A stretch of DNA of 64,000 nucleotides from Phyto melanocephala (lineage: Eukaryota; Arthropoda; Insecta; Diptera; Rhinophoridae): assembly GCA_941918925.1 (NCBI GenBank), contig OW799233.1, forward strand, positions 128,116,833 through 128,180,832, in the 5' to 3' direction. Within the stretch, counting starts at the first letter, position 1. Each line of letters starts with the position of its first letter. The translations under genes were made by a program, and so were the position numbers. Shown one piece after another: positions 47,562 to 58,349 of this stretch. Under the pieces are notes generated by a model. The model did no database searches, had not been told where the DNA came from, and saw only the letters and a program-made list of their open reading frames with translations.

Positions 47562-48698
47562 ATTACTTTCTTGTAAACACCACCGTTATGAATACAGACA
47601 CACCGCAGTCGACAAATGTTTTTCATCGGCTTGGTTCTTTTATGTCTTAACTTAGCGCTTGTGGTTTTTGTTTTGCTTTTAATTTTTAACATTTTATGCT
47701 TTAAAACTATCTGCGTTAAAACAAACCAAAACAAAACAGAAAAAGGATATAGAAAAAATAACAATGAGCCCCCTCAGATTTGTTTTTATCATGTGTTGTT
47801 GTTGTTCTGTTGGCATTTACAATAAATATTTATGTGTGTGTTGTATATATGTATATAAAAATTTTGTATATACATACATATGTATATTATATATAATTTA
47901 GATGCTTTTGCTATATTTTCATTCATTTTGCTTTCAATACCCTAACGTGTTAAGTGTAGTTCGTTTGCTTGTTGTTCCAACGGTTGTTCGGTCGACGGTG
48001 TATTCTGTCTTATTTGCTTTTAGCTTGTACCTATTACTAAACTAATTTAAAATTTTTATTATTGTGCTGCGCATCGAAATAAAATTTAAGAAAAACTTAT
48101 TTACTTAACAGAAAAATACAATTTAAGTTGCATTTTAATAAAATGAAGCAAAATTTTTCATTTTTTGTATAGCATGAAAAATCAATTTACAAACGAGATT
48201 TAAATGAAAAATACACAAAGCAAAAATTAAAAGAACATCATATGCATACCTATTTACGGGTGGAGCTGCTTTTGTTATTACTAAAAGTGTTTTTTATAAC
48301 AATAAATAAAAAAATAAAAATTTTAGTTGATAATCAAACAAAACATAAAAAATTGTTTTTTTAATTTAAATTGTACTACTTATTAGATGAGAATAACAGC
48401 AGATTTTATTTTAGTTCAAATTTTAAAGCGAAAAGAAGAAATACAATAATTACGGAAGTTTGTTGTTGTGTTTTTTCAACTCACTTCTACTCACAAAAGC
48501 TGATAGTTATTATTAAATTAAAAGTAAAACAAAATCAACAAAAGTTTTATTACGTTTTATAAAAAAAACTGCATTTATTATTTCATTTAATAAATACACA
48601 AAAATTAAATCAAATACTGAATTAAATATTGAATAAATAATAATATTATTTTGTGTTGCGACATTTTTTTTTGACTGCAATACAAATTCATATTCATC
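47562..48698. other. Probable 5' region of the MFSD11-like gene
   Basis: No recognised element. The stretch around 47950-48010 is less AT-rich (CAACGGTTGTTCGGTCGACG) and is the most promoter-like part, but this is a guess from composition. Confidence 0.3.
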
Positions 48699-48785
48699 AT
48701 GGATATAAAATTTGTAAATGTGCTCATTTTGGGCTTCGGTTTCATGTTTGTCTTCACCTCTTTTCAAACAATGGGTAATATTGAG
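48699..48785 (+). CDS. First coding exon of an MFSD11/UNC93-like transporter (partial)
   Basis: ATG at 48699 opens 29 codons ending in GAG, followed by the donor GTAAGT; phase 0. The peptide MDIKFVNVLILGFGFMFVFT continues SFQTMGNIE. It resembles the N-terminus and first membrane helix of the UNC93-like protein MFSD11 (Drosophila CG18549 in the same family), where FMFxFTAFQTxGN is the signature. These are multi-spanning major-facilitator-fold proteins of unsettled substrate. I could not find the next exon in the following 15 kb, so either the first intron is very long and full of transposons or the gene is broken here. The short peptide limits confidence, but the match is distinctive. Confidence 0.65.
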
Positions 48786-49495
48786 GTAAGTGGTTTTAAT
48801 ACATTTCATTTAATTTAAATTTTCTTAAAATATAAGGGCCATATCGAGGCATATTTATACGTCAGGTAGTAAGTAGGTAGGTAGGTACCTACCTATAGAG
48901 AATTGACACCTATGTACATATCTGTGTTCTCTTTGTCTCTTATAATAACCTTCAGCTGTCAAACTAAGTAGAAATAAAAATAAGTTTCTTTCTTCTTGCT
49001 AATTTTTAATACAGAACTTCATACAGGTACCTACATATAAAAGAAATAAAAGTTAAATATCCTTAAGATTTAATTTTAAATATTTTTTCTTGTTCATGCA
49101 CTACCTATTCTGATTATAAATTTTGAATTACCAGTGATTTTAATATTTACGTTTTTTTTTTCATTCATTCAAATTAGACAACAAATCCTAAACATATTTT
49201 ATACAAATTTATAAATTGTAGCCGCCAAACTCTTATTATTTTAAAAATGTTGTCAACAATGAAAACGTTTTGTTCTATCCTGTAATGCTACATTTTTACT
49301 AACCCTACACTGTTAATTTGTTATTTTCTGCAAAGTGACAGGAAATTAGTATTTATCGTCAATTTTAATATTAACACCGAATTCAACAAAAGATTTGTAT
49401 TAATATATAATTTATTTAAAATTGTATAGAATTTCAACAAATACACAATTTACAAACAATTATCACTTTAATACAAATAATTTTATACATTATAT
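48786..49495. other. Inferred intron of the MFSD11-like gene; MITE-like fragment
   Basis: GAGGCATATTTATACGTCAGG near 48845 resembles the end of the 208-bp MITE and is followed by a GTAGGTAGGTAGGTACC tract. Otherwise AT-rich without recognised feature. Confidence 0.35.
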
Positions 49496-49703
49496 CAAGG
49501 CATATTTATTCATCAGGTAACTGCAGTTCGGAGAGAATTTTTTTGTTTATATTTTTTATATATGAAGTTGACATTTGAAATAAATTAGAAAAGAGAGAAA
49601 ATTGTTTTTTATTTATGCATTTTGACAGCTGAAATTTGAAATAAGTGATGAACAAAATAATCAGCTGACGAATCAAGAGTACCTGATGAGTAAATATGCC
49701 TTG
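49496..49703 (+). mobile_element. 208-bp MITE (copy 2)
   Basis: Same length and orientation as 47346-47553, with scattered substitutions and conserved inverted ends. Flanks read ACATTATAT on the left and ACCTTATAT on the right, an imperfect 8 to 9 bp duplication. It lies within the inferred first intron of the MFSD11-like gene. Confidence 0.75.
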
Positions 49704-50189
49704 ACCTTATATATAAAATTTGATTTACATTTTGTTTAAAGCAGTTGTCAAACATTTTTTATCAACCATTTTAGAAATCAGTCACTTTTTTAATTAAAAT
49801 AATTTGATATATGTACATACTTAAGTAGTTTATGGGTTCAGTGTCGCTAGCATTATTCTTTGCTTTACAGAGTTCGTTACAGCATAATGTAACTGTACAC
49901 ATTACTCATTATTATTGTTGCTTTTTTACATTATTTTGTATACAATTGAGTTCATTACTGATTACTGATATAAAAAAAATCTACCTCCCCTTTTGATGTT
50001 TGCACAAGGGCACTTTGCTCCCTATGCCTCAATAAGCAGTTCAATAATGTTTGTATGTAATGTTCTACAACCTAAACAGTTATATCCTTTTAAGGGATGT
50101 CTAAGAGTTATATTAGAAGTTTTACTCACCCCTTGCTTTTATGTACGAGGATGGATAAGGAATGAATAAATTTTTACAATGAATTTTTT
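49704..50189. other. No recognised feature
   Basis: AT-rich sequence before the Jockey relic. The stretch from about 49985 may already be decayed retrotransposon. Confidence 0.35.
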
Positions 50190-50855
50190 AATAAGGGTTT
50201 CACATTTTGCTTAGATATGACATAAAGTGTTATAACTGTTTTAGAGTTAACTCTATCAAGGCAAAATTAATGATATATCACCTGTTAATTCAAGCACACT
50301 TAAACTATTTAGCTACTGTTGTAAGAGGAGGAATGCTCGTTAAGGTTTCTTCAATGTATGCAAAAAAAAAGGTGTTAAAGATTGGATACAACTTATCTGC
50401 TACATATTCAAATATTGCATTATAAAGAGATATAGAGATAAATGTTAGACAATTTTACCAATCTATGGGTTATATAGAAAACAATTATTTAATTGTATTT
50501 TTAAATCTGTTCATAATATTGGCCACAGAGACATTCATTTACAACAAAATCAATCACACACTTTTCCACTCATAATAACTCTAATTTACGTGTTCCAAGA
50601 TGCAGATCAGAAAAATCTAAACAACTTTATAAAATAATCTACCCAATGAACTTAACACTATCAATAGGATTTCACTGTTCAAATCCTATATTAACAAATT
50701 TTTTTTTTTAACTCTTGAAACTCTTCTAGTGTACACTAGCAAGCGTAATCTTCAAATTTGTCTTTTTTTTGTTAAATTAATTTTTAACAAAATAAGTGTA
50801 TAAATCATCCCAACGTTTCATCAGAAATGCCCTTAGGGCGCTGAGGACAAAAAAA
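50190..50855 (+). pseudogene. Jockey-clade retrotransposon relic, C-terminal end and 3' tail
   Basis: A decayed plus-strand frame reads LLIQAHLNYLATVVRGG and KKVLKIGYNLSATYSN, then, in other frames, DIEINVRQFY and HRDIHLQQNQSHTF. This order is typical of the region after the reverse transcriptase of Jockey-type elements in insects (short helical thumb, then LKI-YNLP and H-tet motif text). Sequence ends ATGCCCTTAGGGCGCTGAGGAC followed by an A-run at 50850, consistent with a retroposed 3' end. Many stops and shifts; inactive. Confidence 0.55.
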
Positions 50856-51414
50856 AAATTGAATATTTTAATGCAAATAAAATTAATAAATAAATAAAAA
50901 AAAGAAATATTTACATTCGAAAAAAAAAATTCTAATCTTAAATTTGTCAACATTTTTCTAAAAATAAATTTTTTAAATTTTTGTCTTTATCCTCGTATGT
51001 ATGTTTATATAAATTCTATTTTATTACTTTGTATTCGTGTTCTTATTTTTCTTTACAATCTTTTTTTATTTTAATATCTTTCACTTTTCTTTTTTTTTTC
51101 TGTTGCCTTTGCTTTTGGTTTGTGTATCATTGGAATTGCATTATTAATGTCCTTGGCATGCGCCAAGGCTATCAAGTCACTCACCAACAACTATGCAATT
51201 ATCAAGTCTGAAGCGAACATACTCACACATGTATGTACTTACTTACCTTAATACATACGTAAATACATACCAACGCACAGATATATGTCGTACGATTAAA
51301 AATACAAAATTATGCGAAAAAGAAACATTTGAAAAAATTGTATTTAATCAGGTTTAAATTTAAATCGACACTTTAAACATCAATTGCATTATTAAGAAGA
51401 AAAAAAAACAGATA
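50856..51414. other. No convincing feature
   Basis: AT-rich. A frame at about 51081-51245 includes a hydrophobic stretch AFGLCIIGIALLMSLAC, but it has no splice acceptor, no upstream Met and no family match, so I do not call it. Confidence 0.35.
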
Positions 51415-51943
51415 CAGTACACTCGCAATAACGTGAAAACCGTCTAACGTGAACACCGCCTAACATGAATAATCTTTTGTTAACGTTGACCACTCTGTAA
51501 CGTGAACAAACTCAAAAAGTTCTTTAACTTGAACAATTTGCATGTGTTTTTAAGCATGTGGACAATACTGAAATATTTATATTAATTTATATTTTCAAAG
51601 TTTAGTATTTTTGTATGGCAACGAAATTTGAAGTATTTTTCTGAATCAATCGGCATGAGACCTAAATGTTTGGAATTAATGAAAAAGGCAGGTATTTTAG
51701 ATAGTTTGCAAAAAAAAAAAAAATCTCATGATCTTTGTAACGAACTTCAATTAATAATTTAGTTTTATATTTTAGTAATACAAATAGTGATAAAATAAAT
51801 TCATATTCGAGAGTGTAAAACATAGATTTATATTGAAAAATTTTAAGATTTTTTTTATGAAATTCGTCAATCGCTAACGTAAACAATTTCGCTAGCATGA
51901 ACTCCTTAGGTTTTAATTAGTTCATGCTACCGCGAGTGCACTG
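51415..51943. mobile_element. Pogo/Tigger-like MITE with iterated AACGTGAAC motifs
   Basis: Flanked by TA on both sides (51413-51414 and 51944-51945). The ends are CAGTACACTCGCAATAACG and, reverse-complemented, CAGTGCACTCGCGGTAGCA; the CAGT start and TA duplication are typical of pogo/Tigger elements. TAACGTGAAC or one-base variants recur about five times at the left and twice at the right, likely subterminal binding repeats. The body of 529 bp has no intact transposase. Confidence 0.7.
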
Positions 51944-51945
51944 TA

Positions 51946-52526
51946 AAACGAGACGTAATTTTTTTAGTACATGGGAGTATTTATAAAGTACCACAAATTA
52001 TTTAGCAGTTTCGTCGACCTTTTTCTTGTAATAAGCTAAGTGCAATATTAAGTTAAGTTGGTTGTTTATTTATTTTTGATTATTAATAGCGAAATACTGA
52101 ATTTAAAAATTAAAAATAATACAAAGTCACCGAACGGTCTGCTTAAAGGCTTATTTGACAGATGCTGCACAGACATTTTTGGCGGTCAGATCTTTGTATA
52201 AATTTTCAAATTCTGTGCCAAAAAGGAAAACCTGTTTAAGTCAACAAAAGCTAAAATTGAGACAATCACATTATTGCAATCCCAGAATTCAAAACTACCC
52301 TCAGACAAATTTTTAACCATTTTGGACAACTTTACAGGAAGTTCTAGTGTAAAAACTTTTTGCTTATATCTTTTCAAAGAACAATATCATTTGGAATCAT
52401 TACTTATTTCAACTTGAAATTTAGCTAATATACAAAATGAATTTGTAGAATTAGCAGAATTTATATAAAAGTCTTTATATTGAAGAGCACCATATTTTTT
52501 TAAAACTCAACTTGAAAAAGTGAGAC
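51946..52526. other. No recognised feature
   Basis: AT-rich sequence. No supported feature. Confidence 0.35.
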
Positions 52527-52613
52527 CAAGGCATATTAATTCATCAGGTAATTGCAGTTCGGAGATTATTTTTTTGTTCATATTTTTTATATAAGTATGA
52601 AGTTTGTGCCTTG
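52527..52613 (+). mobile_element. Internally deleted copy of the 208-bp MITE
   Basis: Left part CAAGGCATATTAATTCATCA and the following GGTAATTGCAGTTCGGAGA block are kept; the unit then jumps to GTGCCTTG. Length 87 bp. Flanks AGTGAGAC and AGTAAGTC agree at six of eight positions, supporting an 8-bp target duplication. Confidence 0.6.
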
Positions 52614-53086
52614 AGTAAGTCTAAACATTTTCTGACGTTCAAAAAATAGAAATATGTATTTACAATTTAGCTATGAACGTCAAAGTCCAATTCTGGTGGG
52701 ACTTTTGCATGGAGCTTAGATTAGATCTAAATTGCATCAACTTCCAAAATTGTGGTCACGCTTATTTGAGCAAATATTTGCCAAATGTGAATGCAGATTA
52801 AGATTAAGATACTTTTAAGCAGGTATAAGTCAATTAATTACACGAGTTACAGTTGCACCACATACATATATTTTTAAACAAATATAAAAAAATAAAATAG
52901 AAAAAATTTTATATTTTCAATTAAGAGAAAATACATTTTTTATAACCAGATAACTAATTAAAAGTACGCTTACAATTGGCAATTAATGTATTCACAAGAA
53001 GTTCTATATATTGTATTATTTAATATGTATAATGTTTTGCTTTGCTGATTGTAAATTTTTAAAAATGTTTTACGAATTTATGTAAA

Positions 53087-53445
53087 ATGACAAAGGATGG
53101 CTTATCAAAACTTCGAAAACTATTAACTGATGGAAACGCAAGCCATAGGATGAGAAATATGACCCTAAAGGAAGCTTTCCTGGCAATAAACAAAAAAGAT
53201 AACTAGAAGCAAGTTATATGGTCAGAAAAATCTAAATTCAACTGATATCAGTTTGATGGTATACAGTATTACTGGCGACATCTGCAGGAAATCATTCAAA
53301 GAATCCATATTAAACAAACGGTGACGCAAGCCTCAAAAATCGTTAAGAAATGGTTGGCTGGGCAAAATTTTCAATTGATGCAGTGGTCTCCACAAAGTTC
53401 CGACCTTAATCCAAGTATTAAAAATGCAACATATGTTGAGTGTTG
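53087..53445 (+). pseudogene. Tc1-like transposase relic
   Basis: Broken plus-strand frames read MTKDGLSKLRKLL, then MRNMTLKEAFLA, VIWSEKSKFN, QYYWRHLQE and MQWSPQSSDLNPS. The WSEKSKFN and W-PQSSDLNP phrases correspond to the first and third catalytic regions of Tc1 transposases (WSDESKFN; WPAQSPDLNPIE). The first catalytic Asp is changed and the final Glu is not readable. Several stops interrupt it. Confidence 0.65.
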
Positions 53446-53502
53446 CCTGAAACTAAAATTTAAATTAAAATATAATTTCGTTTTTGCATGGTGTATTTAT
53501 AC

Positions 53503-53847
53503 AAGGTGGGTCAAGAAGTCATTCGATGTTGTTTAGCTCTTATTTTTTTAAATCAAAAACTTCGATTCTGTTTTTTAATTTGTATATTTAAACCTCTAGA
53601 ATTTTATTGGTCAAGTTGAGAAGATGATATCGGCCAAATGGGCGCCGTCACACGAAACTTAAAAAAACCCCACAAAAAAGGTTTATAACCTGTGTGACGG
53701 CGCCCATTTGGCCGATATCATCTTCTCAACTTGACCAAAAAAATTCTAAAGGTTTAAATATAAATACAAATTAAAAAACAGAATCGAAGTTTTTGATTTA
53801 AAAAAAATAAGAGCTAAACAACATCGAATGACTTCTTGACCCACCTT
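53503..53847. mobile_element. Hairpin-forming MITE with inverted arms of about 150 bp
   Basis: Left arm 53503-53652 and right arm 53691-53847 are near-perfect reverse complements, leaving a 38-base centre. Outer ends are AAGGTGGGTCAAGAAGTC on both sides with TA at or next to each flank, suggesting a Tc1/mariner-type mobilising enzyme. The inner part of the arms contains GGCCAAATGGGCGCCGTCAC. A transcript would fold into one long hairpin. Confidence 0.75.
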
Positions 53848-53849
53848 TA

Positions 53850-54215
53850 GAACGGTTAAATCGGGCGATATTGAGAGCCAATGTAAATCGCCAAAACGAG
53901 ATATGAGGTGACCTGGGAACGCCGCTTCAGAATATTGGTTGTGGCTCGCGTCCTGTTGAAACCACATGTCCTCCAGTCCTAATTCGTTCAATTGCGGCAG
54001 AAAAAACTCGGCTAACATGACCCTATAGCGCGCACCGTCCACTGTTGTCGTTTGACCAGCGAAAAAAATGGCCCGATGACTCCTTCAACGTGAACAGCGC
54101 ACCAAGCAGTCACCTTGAGAGTGTGCAATGGCTCCTCGTGCATTACTCGTGGATTTTCGGTGTCCCACGAGCGAAAGTGTTGCTCTTTTAGCTGACGATC
54201 AGCTTCTTAATTGAA
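53850..54215 (-). pseudogene. Mariner-like transposase relic (DD41D-like)
   Basis: Minus-strand frames read FRSWDTENPRVMHEEPLHTL and KVTAWCAVHVEGVIGPFF, then, after a shift, DGARYRVMLAEFFLPQLNEL and WFQQDASHNQYSEA, then ISPDLTVL. These match in order the IWSEENPHA, WCALWAGGVIGPYFF, YRAMITDYFVPEL, WFQQDGATCH and CDLTPLD parts of the element at 39332-40257. The second catalytic Asp is kept; the third is lost where the hairpin MITE now lies. The N-terminal half is missing. Inactive. Confidence 0.7.
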
Positions 54216-54338
54216 ACTACCTTATAAAGTGTACCCTTTAAATAATCACTCCATTATTAGTATTTTAATGCGCCTGTAAATGCTGAAAATACAAACATAA
54301 ACTCACCTTTCTGCATATAAAACAATTTTTATATTTAA

Positions 54339-55158
54339 CTAGCCAATCCCGGCGCGCGTTGCTACGCCCCTTCATGAATTTTAATAGCATTCTAAATTTT
54401 AATCGAATATCAAGTGCAAGGCTAAAAACTATAACTTTTTCTATATGAGCGTGGCACTGCCCACTTTTCTAATTGCAAAACTGTATAGTCATGACAGCTC
54501 AATAAGTGTGCAAAGTTTCAGAAAAATCGGTCCAGTGTAAGTACCTCAAAATGATACCTTTTCTTATGGGCGTGGCACTGACCACTTTTCTAATTGCGAA
54601 ACTGTATAGTCATGACAACTCAATATGTGTGCAAAGTTTCAGAAAAATCGGTCCAGTGCAAGTACCTCAAAATGATACCTTTTTAATGGGCGTGGCACTG
54701 CCCACTTTTCGAATGACGAAAGTGTAAAGTCATGAAAGCTTAGTATGTTTGCAAAGTTTCAGAAAATTCGGTCCAGTGCAAGTAGCTAAAACTGATAACT
54801 AATCTTTTATGGGCGCAGCCCCGCCCACTTTTTCAATCACGAAATTATAAAGCCATGACAGCTCAATATGTGTGCAAAGTTTCAGAAAAATCGGTCCAGT
54901 GCAAGTACCTCAAAATTAAAACTTTTTTAGGGGCGTGGCCCCGCCCACTTTTTTTATCACGAAATTATTTAGTCATGACAGCTCGATATGTGTGCAAAGT
55001 TTCAGAAAAATCGGTCAAGTGCAAGTAGCTAAAACTGATAACTAATTTTTATGGGCGTGGCTCCGCCCACTTTTTTTCACCCATAAACACTCCCTGGTAT
55101 GTGTACAACAACTTGCCAAAGTTTGAGTCCGATCGGTTTTACAGTTTCGGAGTCTATA

Positions 55159-55193
<35 letters not shown>

Positions 55194-55202
55194 ATATATA
55201 GA
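54339..55202 (-). mobile_element. Short non-autonomous Helitron with internal tandem repeats
   Basis: CTAG at 54339-54342, GCGCGCG block, about seven GC-palindrome units, (AC)n and TATATATAGA at 55202. The 5' block GTTTCACTTTT found in the other copies is deleted here. Otherwise collinear with 28488-29359. Confidence 0.83.
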
Positions 55203-56164
55203 AGAAGATAGAGAATTTATCAAAACTGTTCTACAAATACAAATTTAATAAATTTTTTTATTGGCATTTCTTGAAATTTAAACAATATAATTTTACATTT
55301 GTTTGTTGTATAGAAATATTATGTAATAATTGTTAATTATTTTTTTGCACAATTATCAAAATTTTGTTCACATTGTAAAGTTTATTAGTTTAGTTAATTG
55401 TTAAAAGTAAACTTTTGGTTTTTGTTGCCGGTAGAGTACAATGAACCTAAAATCATCATGGATTAGTAATCATCTGATTAAAAAAATTAAAATTAATAAA
55501 CATGAACGATTTTGTAAAAATAATTTTTTTTAAATAAAGCCTTTAACGCCTGACATATCATTACGAAAATTTAAAGCAGATTAAACAATAGAAAAGTGTA
55601 ACATTTATCCAACTGCAATGTAAAAGGTATAAATATTAACAATTAAAAGTAAATTAAAAAAAAAAGCAATTTGTTCAATTATTGAAAATAATATGAACGA
55701 TAAATCTTTAAATAAAATATGAAATGAAGTTAGTTGGCCTTATTTGACACATAATTTTATATTTTGAAAATAATTCCTTATATGACGTTTTCAGGAGATC
55801 CTTTTTTCAATAATCTTGGCAATACATTCGGTTATAATTCAGCTTCGAGTTTAAATTTTTAATTATTCATATCTGTTATATATACTAGACATTTTGTAAA
55901 CTTAATTTGAACTTTGTTAGAAACTGTTAGTATTAATAAAATAAATCCTCTAAACTAGTGATACATTAACAAAATTACACTTGCTTTTAGATTTAGGTTT
56001 TCTTTCAAAAATATTTACCCAAATAAAAAAAATAAATTTTAGCGACTTACACTGACTTCTAAATTGTAATTGTAATTGTAACTGATTCTGATAGACATGT
56101 ATTGGTGAAATACTGTTGACATATCTACCTTGGTTGACATTTTTTTTTAATTTCATAATTTAGA
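55203..56164. other. No recognised feature
   Basis: AT-rich intergenic or intronic sequence. No gene or element ends found. Confidence 0.35.
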
Positions 56165-56395
56165 AAAACAGTCGTAATTCAGCTCTGGACGTTGTCAAAT
56201 AAAGACAATCCGTTCCTTTTCATCTGACTTCGAGAGTTTTGCGTCTCACTCTCGCATTGGTTAATTGCGTGGCGTCGGGTAGCGGTACCGAGGTAGTTAC
56301 CTGGAGTCTAAATTAACCTCTGCAAAACTTCTTTTATGAAGGTATATGCCGACTTACGGATACTGAACCATCGTGGGATACCCTGACAATTTTCG
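56165..56395 (+). mobile_element. Dispersed repeat, probably non-LTR retrotransposon segment (copy 2)
   Basis: Opposite-orientation relative of 27300-27660, sharing GTCGTAATTCAGCTCTG, a GACAATCCGTTCCTTTTC block, a TTCGAGAGTTTTGCGTCTCA block and ATTGCGTGGC in the same order. Clearly more GC-rich than its surroundings. Confidence 0.45.
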
Positions 56396-56479
56396 AGCCT
56401 AAAAACTTCGCCAACAAAATTTAAGAATAAGAATAGCCTTAGAAGATTTTTTTGTGATAAAGTATTTTGATAAAACACA

Positions 56480-57060
56480 CGGGAATTAGATTAAAAAAAG
56501 TGTGTTTTACCCGGGTCACTCTGGAAATTAAGCGGAGGCACGTGTAGGCTCTGCGATGGAAACTGCTTCTGCTGTCGTCTCATTGTGCCCTACACTGTGC
56601 AAACTCTTTGACTCTTTGATTGACAAACATGTTAGAGATATAGCAAACTAAAACTTGATCCTATCCTTGGAGAAAGAAGATCTTAAGCTGCTAACAGGTA
56701 TTTTAACCGGTCACTGCGGCTTTACATCGTTTAAACCGAAATGGCAACCGAACTCTATCAACTTCTGCCGTAAAAGATTTACTTTGTCACTGCCCGGCAC
56801 CTACTGTGAGGAGTCGTCGGTTCTTAGGTAAATATGTAATTGACTGTCTGTCTACGCACGATCCAAGAGAAATATTGACCTTTACTAGGGGTCTAAAATT
56901 GTTCACAGCAGAGAGAATCTAGGAATGTCCTATTTGTATTTATACCCCTATTTTTCTCTGTAGATTTATTCCTTTTTATGTACCCGTCTTACAACTGACT
57001 TTTATCTCTCTTTGTATTTTATAGGAGAATCATAATGGCCCTATTGGTCTTTGTGCAGAT
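56480..57060 (+). pseudogene. Non-LTR retrotransposon C-terminal relic
   Basis: Plus-strand translation reads LLTGILTGHCGFTSFKPKW and NSINFCRKR, with a possible cysteine-containing tail (LCHCPAPT in another frame). The phrase L-TGHC, followed by a Cys/His knuckle, occurs after the RNase H domain of several non-LTR elements. Frames are broken. It probably belongs with the repeat at 56165-56395. Confidence 0.5.
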
Positions 57061-58106
57061 TATCTGTCGATTCAGATTATATCGGCTACATGAGTTTCTG
57101 ACTGAACCATGTTTTTCTAAATAAATTTAAATAATTTGTATACGTTACTTCGGCCATAATTAATTCTCTTAAAGAAGTTGTCACATAAAACAGTGTTGTC
57201 AATAAATGGTAAAAGGCAATCCTTATTTCTTTATTTTTTCTATAGAAAGAGAGTTTTTTTGCAGATAGTAATAGATTTAACCTGTCTTTAGTTGCCTTAA
57301 AAATTAATTTTATTTTCAAAATAACTACGAAAATAATTTCTTAATTACCAACATAATATGATTAACTGTTGTTTAATCCGACGATGTACAATTCCTACAA
57401 AGGCTTGTGAATTGAGCAAATATTTTTTAATGATTTTTAAATTGTAGAAAATTGTGCCCCTATAATAATACGACATAAAAACACATCTTGTAAATAAAAT
57501 ATTTGTTTTGTTTCTAGAGATTTTTGATCTTAAATTTAATGCATATGAGTATCCTTCCTAATACAAAACTTTCAGAGTCGTGGCTAAGGTATTTCGACCT
57601 CTATTGCACTTTAACATACAAATGCCTTTTAATGACCACCACACTTATCTTTAGTTATTCATATAATGCATACATAAATATATTGTTCATTTGATAGTAA
57701 ATTGAGAATTATCAAACAAATTTTGACGCAAATACATATCGGAATGTCTTTAAATGCCAGCTACATAAGTAGATTGAACAGACAAGTGTACTTATCGTAC
57801 AAGAAGTAAAGTTATTGAAGTTAATGCAAAACACATGTAAAAAACTCATGACGTCAAGAAAAAGTTGTTTTTATTTTCATATAAACTTTAGTCGTTATTT
57901 CTTTTTATTCGTTTTTGTGTTATGTTTAGGTCTTTTATTGCGTTTGGAACAAAGTTAAGGTTGAAGAAATAAATGATTTTTTTATTGTATACGGGCTTAT
58001 GTATGTAACAAGTCTTTTTTGAGTCCTTTAAAGACAAACAAATTTCATCTCCTTTTACATACTAAAGTATTTTATAAAAAAAAAACCTAATTAAATCATG
58101 TAAGTA
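57061..58106. other. No recognised feature
   Basis: AT-rich sequence. No supported gene or repeat. Confidence 0.35.
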
Positions 58107-58349
58107 CAGGCTGGGCCATTTAAAATTTTAAACTCGAAACGGCTATAAAAGAAGAAGTAATTATTTTTTAAAATTCCTGTTTTTATGCGAAAGGTTGAAC
58201 CTTGTAATTTAAGAATGGAATACAATATTATTAATATAACTACCACAACTCGGCAAAATTCAAAATTCTTCACAAAGAAGTGCGAGAAATGTTCAGTTTC
58301 TGAGAACGATAACCAGTTGATGTTGTTGTTGCAAATTATCAGCCACAGC

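Noticed and set aside
51081..51245. Possible hydrophobic exon containing AFGLCIIGIALLMSLAC
   Set aside because: There is no splice acceptor before it, no suitable start codon, and no recognisable family. The upstream part is a T-run read as Phe.
57061..58106. Possible exon of the MFSD11-like gene between 48786 and 64000
   Set aside because: I looked along the whole downstream stretch for text like the second MFSD11 exon and found none; what is coding-like there belongs to transposons.
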